Positions 27,828 through 37,100 of a stretch of 64,000 bases of DNA are shown here, piece by piece. A program made the position numbers and the translations under genes. This DNA comes from Cohnella sp. SGD-V74 (lineage in GTDB: Bacteria; Bacillota; Bacilli; Paenibacillales; Paenibacillaceae). Position 1 is the first letter of the stretch; each line of letters starts with the position of its first letter. The notes under the pieces are model-generated. The model was given only the letters and a program-made list of their open reading frames with translations. It was not told the origin of the DNA and did not search any database. The stretch lies in the NCBI RefSeq assembly GCF_003001675.1, contig NZ_PVYW01000004.1, forward strand, positions 62,001-126,000, read 5' to 3'.

Positions 27828-28150
27828 AGCGGGTAGCAGGGCTGTGACTGCTTCAACAACGCGGAAAGCCTATTAAACGGCAAGAAACAACCTTCTCTGG
27901 CTTTGGCCGCCTAAGAAACGGTCACCAGGCTTCTACTCTCCATCGCCCATGTGGCGGGCTAGGGGCTCAACTTTAGTGGGATACGCTGTCTAGTCTCCGC
28001 CTGGGGCTAGCTGAAGAAGACAATCAGGCTGACCCGAAGGGAATCCGGTGACAGGGAGTCTCTAGGGTGACATCAAATCTGTCACTACACCCGTAGAAGC
28101 ACGCGTGCCGTTGCCTTCGGACAGGGGTTCGACTCCCCTCGCCTCCACCA
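27828..28150 (+). pseudogene. Truncated second tmRNA gene with a different tag
   Basis: This 323-nt segment matches intact ssrA from nt 20186 to its CCA end, but the 5' tRNA-like part is missing. The tag frame is intact and different: Gly-Lys-Lys-Gln-Pro-Ser-Leu-Ala-Leu-Ala-Ala then TAA. The middle ~170 nt are almost identical. Differences cluster in the tag and in 3' positions that pair with the 5' domain: the acceptor strand is CGCCTCC rather than CGGCTCC, so it would mispair with the local 5' GGGGCCG. This points to origin from another tmRNA allele. It forms the right boundary of the island. Confidence 0.88.
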
Positions 28151-28156
28151 TTATCG

Positions 28157-28184
28157 AAACCATCCGTATGAGGATGGTTTTTTT
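28157..28184 (+). terminator. Terminator of the truncated ssrA copy
   Basis: AACCATCC/GGATGGTT hairpin with loop GTATGA followed by a run of T, placed as in the intact ssrA gene but different in sequence. Confidence 0.8.
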
Positions 28185-28373
28185 CGTGCGCGTGGCAGCG
28201 CGTCAACTAAGGATAATTCAAGAGATTCAGTCACAACAAAGAGATTATAGAACGAATCAAAGAATAGTCCCTAATTTGGTAAAAATAATCTAGATAAAGC
28301 GCAGTTATTTTTTCAATAAATCAATGTATCATATCCATATAATATTGAATTTATCTGAAATGGAGCAACGATT

Positions 28374-30156
28374 ATGCGGTGGCAAACTAGAGGCTATCAA
28401 ACGATATTATCTCGCATTCTACAGCTCTTATTTGTGTTTATTATATTGCCGCTCGTGCTTATTCTTGTGTTGTACACGGTCTCTACGCAAAGAGCGGTTC
28501 GTGAAGAAATTTACTCCGCAAATATGGAAGCGCTTAGAACCGAAAGTACGAGTATTGAAAGAATGATAGACGCGCTGCTTTCTTCCTCGAATTTAATTAG
28601 TCTCGATTCTGGGATTCATGACATGATCAAGAAATCAAGGGATGGCGGAAACAGCAGATTTGAACAATATCGCGTGCATCAAGAAATAACCAAAAAGCTG
28701 ATGGACGTCAAAAATTATATTTTGCCCGGCGATGGCGAGATTACACTCATAGATTCATTAGGAACGATATATAGCACGGCTTCGCTTGCAAATGGCAAAA
28801 AGGCTAGCGACATTGTTCAAATGCCTTGGTATGAACAGACACTAGCGCTGAATGGTTATATTTATTGGTTTGCTTCCCCTCGTGATGCTGTTTTTGGCGA
28901 TAAAGATGAGGCTTATTTTTCAATGGCACGTTTAATGAAGTTTGATTATGGCGATGAGGAAATCGTACTGCTTATTCATGTGAAAAACGAGGAGTTTTTA
29001 AGCAAAAGACATGCTGAGAGACAGGATGATACGATTTTCTATTTAGTTAATCAGCAAGGTATGATATTTATGTCTAGCCAGATCGAAGAAGTGGGAGAGA
29101 CGATATCGGAGGAGTGGATTAAGGAACTTCCGCTATCCAAAGATTTATCCATCTCTTATAACGGAGTAAATAAAAATGTACTCGGTTACAAATTGCCTAA
29201 CTTTAATTGGAAGCTAGTGATGATGTATGACCCGAAGGTTATTCAGGAGAATTTAGCTCAATCTCGCAACACACTAATCCTCATGGCAGGAAGCATGGGC
29301 CTTATATTTTTACTACTCATCTATTTGTTTGCCAAATATATTACAAAGCCGCTTAGCGTATTATCGCAATCCATTCAAAGGATTGACAGCGGTAATCTGG
29401 ACATGCGCGTTCCGATCTCGGGGCCGATTGAAGTGAAAGTATTGACAAAGCATTTCAATCTTATGATTAGACGCTTGAACGATAGTATAGAACGAAATAA
29501 GGAGGAACGTAGGAAAAAGGAAGAAGCAAGGTATCAGGCACTTCAAGCGCAAATCAATCCACATTTCCTATTTAACACCTTAAACACGATTAAATGGAGC
29601 GCTTATATGAGCGAAGCTCCGCATGTCGCAGGAATGATTTCTAAATTGGGCAGATTGCTCGAAGTATCATTCAAAAAATGCGAATGAGCTTGTATCGCTT
29701 CAAGATGAGCTCGAATATTTGAAGTTATATATTGATATTCAAAACACTAGATTCAATAACAACTATCAATTGTATATCGCCGTTGATGAGTCGATTATGG
29801 GAACGAAAATACCCAAGCTATCCCTGCAGCCTATTGTTGAAAATGCCATTATTCATGGATTCAAAAATGGTTCGATTGCAGGGGAGATTTTCATAGAAGG
29901 AAGTACAACCTCAGAGGGCGTAGAGCTCATGATTTGCGATAACGGGATCGGAATGGCCAAAGATCTTCATCGGATCCCGGTTCATCAACTCTATGAGGAA
30001 GCAACAAGCTCATTTGGTATTGGGCTAAGAAATGTAACGGATCGTATTCATATTCAATTCGGTGAAAAATATGGCTTGTTTGTAAGCAGTTATGCGAGTG
30101 GCGGGACGAAGATAACGATGATTATTCCAAAACAGGCGGGTGATGAAAAATGCTGA
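28374..30156 (+). pseudogene. YesM-type sensor histidine kinase, frameshifted
   Basis: The protein has a first membrane helix (about residues 17-37), an extracellular Cache-type sensor region, a second helix (~300-320), HAMP, and the His_kinase core QAQINPHFLFNTLNTIKW with its phosphorylated His. Frame breaks in the A6 run at 29673-29678; removing one A joins SF to KNANELVSLQDELEYLK and the ATPase part (LQPIVENAIIHGF, DNGIGM, GIGLRNV). Either the gene is newly inactivated or one base is a sequence error. The stop overlaps the regulator start by 7 nt. It would sense an extracellular sugar and phosphorylate the next gene product to drive the downstream importer. Confidence 0.85.
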
Positions 30157-31790
30157 AGGCAATCATTGTTGAAGATGAGATGATTGTTAGAGTTGGAATT
30201 AAATCGATGATCAAATGGCAGGAAATCGGATATGAGCTAATTGGCGAGGCGGCCAACGGTCAAGAAGCATTGAAGATGATTCAGCGCGAGCAACCTGATG
30301 TCGTCATTACGGATATACAAATGCCGGAAATGAACGGCATCGAACTGTTAAGTCATATTAAAAACCAATTTGAGCAGATTAAGGTCATTATTTTAAGCTG
30401 TCACGACGAGTTTGATTTCGTACAGCAGGCCTTAAAGCTTGGAGCGATAGATTATATATTGAAGCTTTCCATGGATCCGGACGAGCTGGCAAAAATATTA
30501 GTCCATATTCAAAAGCTAAAGCAGAAGGAAAAGGAAGAGCGAAGGCAGCAAGAACAAAAGCTGTACATTAGTGCGGAAGCGATGAAAAAACAGGCGCTGC
30601 TCGATATGCTGCAGGGGAGATACAAGTGGCAGGATGCCTGGCAAAAAGATGTGCAGACCTGGTCTATTGCTTTAACAAACTCAACGGGCGTTCTTATTTG
30701 TCGCGTGCATGAGCTTGCGAACCAGGTGCGCGCCTCCAAGCTTGAGCTATTGCTTTATTCAGTAGCGAATATAGCTCGCGAGCTTGTAAAAAATGACTTG
30801 GAAGGCGAGGTCGTTGAGTACTCCGCATATGATATTGTCGTGCTGGCAGACATTGAGGATCAGGAGGAATGGAAGCAATGCGCGCATAGACTTTCCAATA
30901 GAATCGTTAGCTCCGTAAAGCAGTATTTGAAGGCCACTATCTCTGTCGGTATTGCAGTTGAGCTCGGCACGGCACCTTATTTGTCAAGAACAATGGAGCA
31001 AGCGCAATTAGCGTTGCAATACGCGCAGTTTTATGAAATCTCGATCATGCATGACGGGACAACAGGCATGAATGTACAAAAGATCCGTGAAAATCAGATG
31101 AATGCAGATATTGAAGCGTATAAAAATACTTTGATTGACGAGTTGAAGATGAGCAATCCGGACGGCGTTATTGCCATTGTCCAACTTATTGAGGCGTATA
31201 TGCATCGGCATAAACCCGATCCGATTACAGCAATCGGCATATTTGAGGAATTGCTCATTCCTTTCTATCAGCATGATCGGACATGTCCGGGTAAGTCCAA
31301 TCAGCCCCCCAAATGGATTCAGTATTCATCGGATGCATTCATTAAGGAAGCGATGACTTTACGCGCATTAAGCCATAAATTCGTGGAGTGGATTGAGCAA
31401 TATATGGCCAGTTTACGGGAAAATATGCGGAGCTATCGGGAGGAAATCAAGCAGGCGCGGAGTTACATGTATAAGCATTTTAGAAATCGAATCGCCGTTG
31501 CAGATATTGCCAAAGCGATTGGCCTTTCGGAGGCTTATTTAAGCCACCTCTATAAGAAGGAGACAGGCGAAAGCTTAATCGATTATTTAACTCATATACG
31601 CTTGGAAGAGGCCAAACAATTGCTTCTAAAGACGGATTTGCGGACGTATGAAATTGCTGAACAAATCGGGTTTTCGGAAGCTAATTATTTTTCCAAGCAA
31701 TTCAAACGCTACGTAGGCGTTAGTCCGTTAGAGTATCGGCAAACGCAAACGAAAAATCTTTCTAGTTCATATAAGAATAATCAAGAATAA
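30150..31790 (+). CDS. YesN-type response regulator with AraC DNA-binding domain
   Basis: The 546-aa regulator has an N-terminal receiver domain (about residues 1-120) with the phospho-acceptor Asp in DVVITDIQMPEMNG and the conserved Lys in DYILKLSM. A helical linker (~130-430) follows, then a C-terminal AraC double helix-turn-helix (~440-535): IAKAIGLSEAYLSHLYKKET and EIAEQIGFSEANYFSKQFKR. Its start overlaps the end of the sensor kinase gene. It most likely activates the sugar importer operon that begins 128 nt downstream in response to the sensor. Confidence 0.93.
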   Translation: MLKAIIVEDEMIVRVGIKSMIKWQEIGYELIGEAANGQEALKMIQREQPDVVITDIQMPEMNGIELLSHIKNQFEQIKVIILSCHDEFDFVQQALKLGAIDYILKLSMDPDELAKILVHIQKLKQKEKEERRQQEQKLYISAEAMKKQALLDMLQGRYKWQDAWQKDVQTWSIALTNSTGVLICRVHELANQVRASKLELLLYSVANIARELVKNDLEGEVVEYSAYDIVVLADIEDQEEWKQCAHRLSNRIVSSVKQYLKATISVGIAVELGTAPYLSRTMEQAQLALQYAQFYEISIMHDGTTGMNVQKIRENQMNADIEAYKNTLIDELKMSNPDGVIAIVQLIEAYMHRHKPDPITAIGIFEELLIPFYQHDRTCPGKSNQPPKWIQYSSDAFIKEAMTLRALSHKFVEWIEQYMASLRENMRSYREEIKQARSYMYKHFRNRIAVADIAKAIGLSEAYLSHLYKKETGESLIDYLTHIRLEEAKQLLLKTDLRTYEIAEQIGFSEANYFSKQFKRYVGVSPLEYRQTQTKNLSSSYKNNQE

Positions 31791-31918
31791 GAACCGCTCC
31801 GGATAAATCCATTTTACAAGCCAAATAATTGTCCTTAATGTACGAAGAATACTGCATTCATTGTAGAGCCCTAACTAATTACACTGAAGACATCACAAAA
31901 CAGGGGGGTTATCTCATA

Positions 31919-33271
31919 GTGAAAAAACGTCTGGGACTTGTATTACTCTCCGTATTAGTTATGGCTATGCTTACAACGGCTTGCTCTGGAAGCAACGGTA
32001 ACGATTCCGGCAACGCAACCACGAACAAGAATAATAATGGGGAAGTCGTTCGATTGAAAATTTGGGGCGGAACGCCCGAGGAAAATGGACCTAAACAAGT
32101 AGTGGAAAATTGGAACGCTCAGAACCCTAACATTCAGGTCGAATATGTACGCTTTGTGAATGATGACGCTGGTAATACGAAGCTCGATACGGCTTTGTAT
32201 TCCGGTAAAGACGTGGACATTTTTATTGGCTACACCCCAACGCTTCGTAACAAACGCATTGATGCAGGTGTAGTGGAACCGCTTGATGCGTATATCAACG
32301 GAGATAGTTTTGATTTGGATAAAAACTTTGGTTCAGACAACATTGAAGTCATCGACGATCATATTTATTACATCCCTGCGCAAAAAGCGATCGACGGAAT
32401 TCTTATCAATAAAACCATGCTGGATGAAATCGGTGAGCCGTTACCATCCGCAGATTGGACTTGGGGGGATCTGGCCGATCTTTCTAAAAAGTTAACAACG
32501 GGCGAAGGCGCTAATAAGCGTTATGGCTTTATGTTTGACTATGCGACAACAACGATCAGCTTTGAGCAGTATATGGCGATGAGCGAAGTCGGCGCAGATT
32601 ATTATTATAATGCCGACGGTTCTTCTTCTTTCGATCAATCCTATTGGAAAGAGATCTACGCCTTGCATCAACGTATGCAAAATGTTGACGGATCCGTATA
32701 TCCTTACGGTGACGTGGTAACGGCGAAACCGTCATTAGCACAAGAATTTGTTAACGAAAAAGCGGCAATGATTTTTGGTTCGTTCCATATTCGCAGCGTC
32801 AAAGATCTTGAGAATTACCCGCATGATTTCGTAACGGCGGTTTTACCGATTCCTACATTAAATAAAGATACAAAATCATATAACGGATTTGGCATGCAGG
32901 ATTTTCTATCCATCAGTAAAAACTCCCAAAACAAAGATGCGGCTTGGGAATTTATCAAATGGTACTCTACAGAAGGCTACTCTCCAATGGTAGACTTTGG
33001 CCGCGTACCCAGCTGGAAGGATTATGATGTAACGAAAATCGTTGAGCAGACAGTTGGAGAGAATGCGCATTTGTTTGATATAGATTCTATGAAAGCATTC
33101 TACTCGGGGAATTATAACTTCTCCTTCCCTAAAAATAATACTGCGAGATCCGAGCTTGATAAGCTCATTAAAGAAGAAACGGAACAGCTTATATTGAACG
33201 ATAAGAGCATTGACGATACATTGGCAAGCTTGAAAGAGAGAGCGGACAAATTAATCGGCGAGCGCAAGTAG
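31919..33271 (+). CDS. Extracellular sugar-binding lipoprotein (family 1)
   Basis: This 450-aa lipoprotein has a signal peptide VKKRLGLVLLSVLVMAMLTT ending in a lipobox with Cys (TTACSG), a short Ser/Asn-rich linker, and a family 1 solute-binding fold: VVRLKIWGGTPEENGPKQVV near the N-terminus and AAMIFGSFHIRS centrally. It captures an oligo- or monosaccharide for the two permeases downstream. GTG 31919 is the start: AGGGGGG lies about 10 nt upstream and the signal peptide begins there, whereas the open frame starts 30 codons earlier with no signal. The actual sugar is unknown. Confidence 0.92.
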   Translation: MKKRLGLVLLSVLVMAMLTTACSGSNGNDSGNATTNKNNNGEVVRLKIWGGTPEENGPKQVVENWNAQNPNIQVEYVRFVNDDAGNTKLDTALYSGKDVDIFIGYTPTLRNKRIDAGVVEPLDAYINGDSFDLDKNFGSDNIEVIDDHIYYIPAQKAIDGILINKTMLDEIGEPLPSADWTWGDLADLSKKLTTGEGANKRYGFMFDYATTTISFEQYMAMSEVGADYYYNADGSSSFDQSYWKEIYALHQRMQNVDGSVYPYGDVVTAKPSLAQEFVNEKAAMIFGSFHIRSVKDLENYPHDFVTAVLPIPTLNKDTKSYNGFGMQDFLSISKNSQNKDAAWEFIKWYSTEGYSPMVDFGRVPSWKDYDVTKIVEQTVGENAHLFDIDSMKAFYSGNYNFSFPKNNTARSELDKLIKEETEQLILNDKSIDDTLASLKERADKLIGERK

Positions 33272-33297
33272 GGTGTTGATGTAGGAGGTTGCAAACC

Positions 33298-34194
33298 ATG
33301 CTTCCCTGGTACAACAAAAATAAAGAACAACTAACGGGGTATTTGTTTATCCTTCCTAACATGCTTGGTTTAATTTGTCTAACCTTTATTCCGATTTTGT
33401 TTTCAGCTTTTCTAAGCTTTACAGAGTGGAACTTTCTTGGAGGATTCAAAGCTTTAAAATGGATCGGCTTGGATAACTATTTTGCCATGTTTGAAGATCC
33501 CTGGTTTTTGAAGTCCTTGAGAAACAACTTCATCTATGTGGCGATTACCGTACCGTTAATTATGCTTTTCGCACTCCCGATTGCGCTTATTCTTAATAGC
33601 AAGGTGTATTGGAAAAACCTGATTCGCATGATGATTTTCATGCCTTATGTTTCAAGCGCGGTTATTGTCGCAGTCGTGTGGGGCTTGCTATATCGACCAT
33701 CGGAGGGGCTTATTAATTCCTTCCTGCGGGATTTAGGCCTGGTTAATCCTCCAGGATGGATAGCCTCAACGACTTGGGCTCTGCCTGCTGTTATCATCAT
33801 CGGTGTATGGGGATTAATCGGGTATACCATGATTTTATATTTGGCAGGCTTACAAGGGATTCCAAGAGACTTATACGAAGCAGCGGAAGTGGACGGGGCA
33901 AATTCAATGAAGAAACTGTTATATATTACGGTTCCTATGCTTCGTCCAACTACCTTTTTCATTATGGTCACATTGATCATTACAACATTCCAAGTATTCG
34001 GAACCATATTTATGCTTACGCAGGGCGGACCTGCAGGCAGCACTTCGATGCTGGCTTATTACATCTACATTACGGCATTCAACTTCCATAAGTTCGGATA
34101 TTCATCAGCAATGTCTTGGTTCTTATTCTTGATGTTATTCATTGTAACGTTCTTTCAATGGAGACAGCAAAAAAAATGGGCGAACGATTTTTAG
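33298..34194 (+). CDS. Carbohydrate ABC transporter permease (MalF/UgpA-like)
   Basis: The 298-aa membrane protein has six hydrophobic segments and the binding-protein-dependent EAA loop DLYEAAEVDGANSMKKLLYI (about residues 193-212), with its conserved Gly, that contacts the ATPase. ATG 33298 has TAGGAGG 10 nt upstream; a TTG three codons earlier is too close to it. It pairs with the next gene. No ATPase gene is present in the operon, as is common when a shared MsmX-like ATPase serves several importers. Confidence 0.92.
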   Translation: MLPWYNKNKEQLTGYLFILPNMLGLICLTFIPILFSAFLSFTEWNFLGGFKALKWIGLDNYFAMFEDPWFLKSLRNNFIYVAITVPLIMLFALPIALILNSKVYWKNLIRMMIFMPYVSSAVIVAVVWGLLYRPSEGLINSFLRDLGLVNPPGWIASTTWALPAVIIIGVWGLIGYTMILYLAGLQGIPRDLYEAAEVDGANSMKKLLYITVPMLRPTTFFIMVTLIITTFQVFGTIFMLTQGGPAGSTSMLAYYIYITAFNFHKFGYSSAMSWFLFLMLFIVTFFQWRQQKKWANDF

Positions 34195-34206
34195 GCGGAG
34201 ATGCAT

Positions 34207-35055
34207 ATGGAGAGAGTACAAGCAAGAGTATGGAGAGTACGTACGGCTAAAGGCATGCTTACATTCGTTATGCTTCTGTTAAGCTTAATTATGATCATTC
34301 CATTTGCGTGGATGCTGTCCACTTCATTCAAAATTGCGGCAGATGTGTTCGTCTATCCGATGGAGTGGGTTCCAAAGCGGCCAACTCTAGCGAATTATAT
34401 CGAGGTATGGGCTGGGAAGTACCCTTTCTATACGTACTATTGGAACTCGATTAAGCTAACGTTTATTACCGTTATAGGCACGTTAATGACGAGCTCGATG
34501 GCGGGGTATGCTTTCGCCAAGCTTCAGTTTAAGGGGAAAGAAGCCTTATTCCTCCTGTATTTGGCTACGCTTATGGTGCCCAATCAAGTGTTGCTGATCC
34601 CGAGGTATATTTTGTTCGATACGTTAGATCTTGTGAATACGCATTGGGCCATTATTTTGCCGGGTATTACAAACGTAGTCAGTACATTTTTGATGAGACA
34701 ATTTTATCAAACTGTACCGAACGATTATATCGAGGCGGCGAAGCTGGACGGAGCGGGACACTTCTATACCTACTCGAGGGTATTAACGCCATTAGTAAAG
34801 CCGGCTGTTGTTACCGTTATTATTTTGAATTTTATATGGCATTGGAATGAGTTTGAAAGTCCGTTAATTTTCCTGCATGATAAATCGCTCTATACGATTC
34901 CGCTTGGAATAACTAACTATACGGATGAGTTCGGAACTCATTATAGTTTAGTAGCAACAGCGGCGCTTTGCGCCTTAGTTCCGATGATTACGATTTATCT
35001 CATTTGCCAGAAGTGGATTGTCGAAGGAATTATGAGCTCTGGTGTGAAGGGCTAA
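34207..35055 (+). CDS. Carbohydrate ABC transporter permease (MalG/UgpE-like)
   Basis: The 282-aa partner permease has six predicted helices and the EAA loop DYIEAAKLDGAGHFYTYSRV (about residues 176-195) followed by LTPLVKPA. Just 12 nt separate it from the preceding permease, so the two are translated together. ATG 34207 is preferred because GGCGGAG ends 6 nt upstream; ATG 34201 touches that RBS. Together with the lipoprotein it completes an importer lacking a dedicated ATPase. Confidence 0.92.
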   Translation: MERVQARVWRVRTAKGMLTFVMLLLSLIMIIPFAWMLSTSFKIAADVFVYPMEWVPKRPTLANYIEVWAGKYPFYTYYWNSIKLTFITVIGTLMTSSMAGYAFAKLQFKGKEALFLLYLATLMVPNQVLLIPRYILFDTLDLVNTHWAIILPGITNVVSTFLMRQFYQTVPNDYIEAAKLDGAGHFYTYSRVLTPLVKPAVVTVIILNFIWHWNEFESPLIFLHDKSLYTIPLGITNYTDEFGTHYSLVATAALCALVPMITIYLICQKWIVEGIMSSGVKG

Positions 35056-35068
35056 GGAGGATATGGAA

Positions 35069-36352
35069 GTGACCTTGCAGGTTAAGGTAGTGGAACCATC
35101 AAGAGAATTAACGATAGCCGGCTATTACGACACGATTGTATGCGGAGGAGGGCCTGCCGGGTTTGCAGCTGCGGTTGCAGCTGGAAGAAACGGCGCTAAA
35201 ACGTTACTTATAGAATTAGCTGGCTGCCTGGGCGGGATTTGGACTTCCGGTAATCTATCGATCATTCTGGATGGCAATGGTAAGGAAGGGGTATTTAAAG
35301 AGTTGCTAGACCGTCTGAAAGCGGAAGGCGGCTACCTGCATACGAATTACAAGGAAGAATTTACACATGACGCAGAGGTTATGAAGATTGTGCTTGAGCA
35401 AATGTGCGCGGAAGCGGGAGTAGACATTCATCTGCACACTCGCATCGTCGATGCCGTTGTGGAGAACGGGGCTATCCAAGCTGTCATTACAGAGAGTCAT
35501 AGCGGCCGCCATGCGTTTACCGCGCATTCCTTTATTGATGCCACTGGCAATGGAGATCTGGCATTTAGAGCAGGATGCAGCTTCGAGACAGGTCATCCCA
35601 AGACGGGACAAACTCAGCCGGCTTCTATGCTAGCTATCCTTTACGGAGCTCCTCAGTCTCAAGAGAATACAAGTATTCCGGAAAAGCATCAGGAGCTAAG
35701 AAGCTTTTTACAATCTGCCGATGTTAATCCAAGCTACCAATCGCCCTGCATTTTCAAGTTGCCCAATCCAAACTTCTCGTTTTTCATGATGAATCATGAA
35801 TATGCTGTGCGTTGCGACTCAACGGAGGATATTTCCAAAGCGACGCTAAATGGAAGAAAAGAGTTGTTCGAATCCGTTAAAAAGCTAAAAAAAGTCCCGG
35901 GTTGGGAAAATGTACATCTGGTATCGACTTCATCTCATATTGGCATTCGCGAAGGAAGAAGAATTAAAGGTTTGTACAGACTTGTTGCCGAGGATCTCAT
36001 TACGGGTCGAACTTTCCCGGACGGAATCTGCGAAGTCAGTTTTCAAGTAGATGTGCACTCTCTTTCACGCGATGCCGAGATCGGATACTTCGATGGCGGA
36101 ATTGAACCCAAACCCTATCAAATTCCGTATCGCAGCTTGGTATCAGGCGAGATTAGTAACCTTGGTATGGCTGGAAGATGCGTAAGCGGAGATTTCTGGG
36201 CCCATGCCTCTTATCGCGTTACAGGAAATTCCGTACCAATGGGTGAGGCTATCGGTTATGCTGCAGCCCATGCGTTCCAAAACAACTGCTCTCTTCATGA
36301 AGTAGATGGAACAGCAGTTTCTGCTTACATGAGAGAGCGGGGTTACTTGTAG
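35069..36352 (+). CDS. FAD-dependent oxidoreductase (FAD_oxidored family)
   Basis: The ~427-aa flavoprotein has a dinucleotide fold YYDTIVCGGGPAGFAAAVAA followed by LLIELAGCLGGIWTSG, the pattern of the PF12831-type family, with DATGNGDLAFRAGC near residue 160 and a C-terminal second FAD contact around LGMAGRCVSGDFWAH. Such proteins commonly sit in YesMN-controlled sugar operons, where they may oxidise the imported sugar or an aglycone; the reaction is not known. AAGGAGG is best spaced to GTG 35069, 7 nt downstream; ATG 35063 is only 1 nt from it. It is the last gene of the operon before a terminator. Confidence 0.85.
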   Translation: MTLQVKVVEPSRELTIAGYYDTIVCGGGPAGFAAAVAAGRNGAKTLLIELAGCLGGIWTSGNLSIILDGNGKEGVFKELLDRLKAEGGYLHTNYKEEFTHDAEVMKIVLEQMCAEAGVDIHLHTRIVDAVVENGAIQAVITESHSGRHAFTAHSFIDATGNGDLAFRAGCSFETGHPKTGQTQPASMLAILYGAPQSQENTSIPEKHQELRSFLQSADVNPSYQSPCIFKLPNPNFSFFMMNHEYAVRCDSTEDISKATLNGRKELFESVKKLKKVPGWENVHLVSTSSHIGIREGRRIKGLYRLVAEDLITGRTFPDGICEVSFQVDVHSLSRDAEIGYFDGGIEPKPYQIPYRSLVSGEISNLGMAGRCVSGDFWAHASYRVTGNSVPMGEAIGYAAAHAFQNNCSLHEVDGTAVSAYMRERGYL

Positions 36353-36370
36353 TATAGGGGAAGCACACTG

Positions 36371-36402
36371 AAAACCCGGTCCGCAGGAGGGCTGGGTTTT
36401 TG
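36371..36402 (+). terminator. Terminator of the sugar-uptake operon
   Basis: AAAACCC and GGGTTTT arms with a G/C-rich imperfect inner stem, followed by T residues, 18 nt after the oxidoreductase stop. Confidence 0.65.
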
Positions 36403-36515
36403 GGTTGTATAGAAATTGCAGGTAAGAAATCATTCTGCGAAACGGGTTGGAAGGACTTGGGCGGAACATGTCGAATTAATGGTCTTTGTACCTAAATACG
36501 AGGTTGGAGGTCTTA

Positions 36516-36897
36516 ATGGTGAACGAAGAATTTGGGGCGGCGGTTGTTCAGCCTGCCAATAATCCGGAGCCCAAAAACGCTCGCCATTCGAATACTGGTT
36601 ATCGTCGCGCTGATCTTGGCGGGCGCCTCTGGCGGAGCCGCCGCTTATTTGTTCGTAAAAAGCAGCGACCTTGCGGAAGCGAATGACGCACAAGCGGCGC
36701 TAATCGAGGAACAAGCGAAGAAAATCGAGGGGCTAAGCGCTAAAATCTCGAAGTACGACAAACGAATTTCGGAGATTTCCACAATTAAGGAGCTGGCGAA
36801 TAATCTTAACACCGATAACAACGTTTACGTCACGATTAAGAATTACGAAATCGGCAACACCACTTCCGGCCAATTTAAGTTAGTGGGAGAAAGATGA
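36516..36897 (+). pseudogene. Small membrane/coiled-coil protein, apparently frameshifted
   Basis: GGAGG 6 nt before ATG 36516 starts a frame MVNEEFGAAVVQPANNPEP that runs into the A5 run at 36573-36577. Removing one A there joins it to a downstream frame with one transmembrane helix (IRILVIVALILAGASGG) and a coiled coil (NDAQAALIEEQAKKIEGLSA), ending FKLVGER, about 126 aa in all. Without the correction, the second part could only start at TTG 36532, which has no RBS. Family unknown. Either the gene is recently broken or the sequence has an extra A. Confidence 0.6.
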
Positions 36898-36924
36898 ATC
36901 GGCTCATCCCAACGCGGTTCGCCT

Positions 36925-36970
36925 CCGCCATAAAAACTCCGACCGCATGAGCCCAGAGTTTTTATGGCGG
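36925..36970. terminator. Perfect 15-bp inverted repeat
   Basis: CCGCCATAAAAACTC and GAGTTTTTATGGCGG flank a 16-nt loop, 27 nt after the small membrane gene. The internal T5/A5 tracts allow a terminator role in either direction, separating it from the leftward DedA operon. Confidence 0.55.
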
Positions 36971-37100
36971 TGAGAGGGAGGGATAGACATCGATCCGAAG
37001 GAGGACAGTTGGGGCGTCCCTCCGCGTAGGGAGCGAAGCGGACGAGTCACGGCATCTGATTTTACCGCTTAGATCGTCATTTGGCTTCGTTAGAGGGGCA

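Noticed and set aside
27828..28150. Permuted two-piece tmRNA
   Set aside because: No 5' acceptor half is found downstream or nearby in permuted order; the copy is simply 5'-truncated and an intact one-piece ssrA exists.
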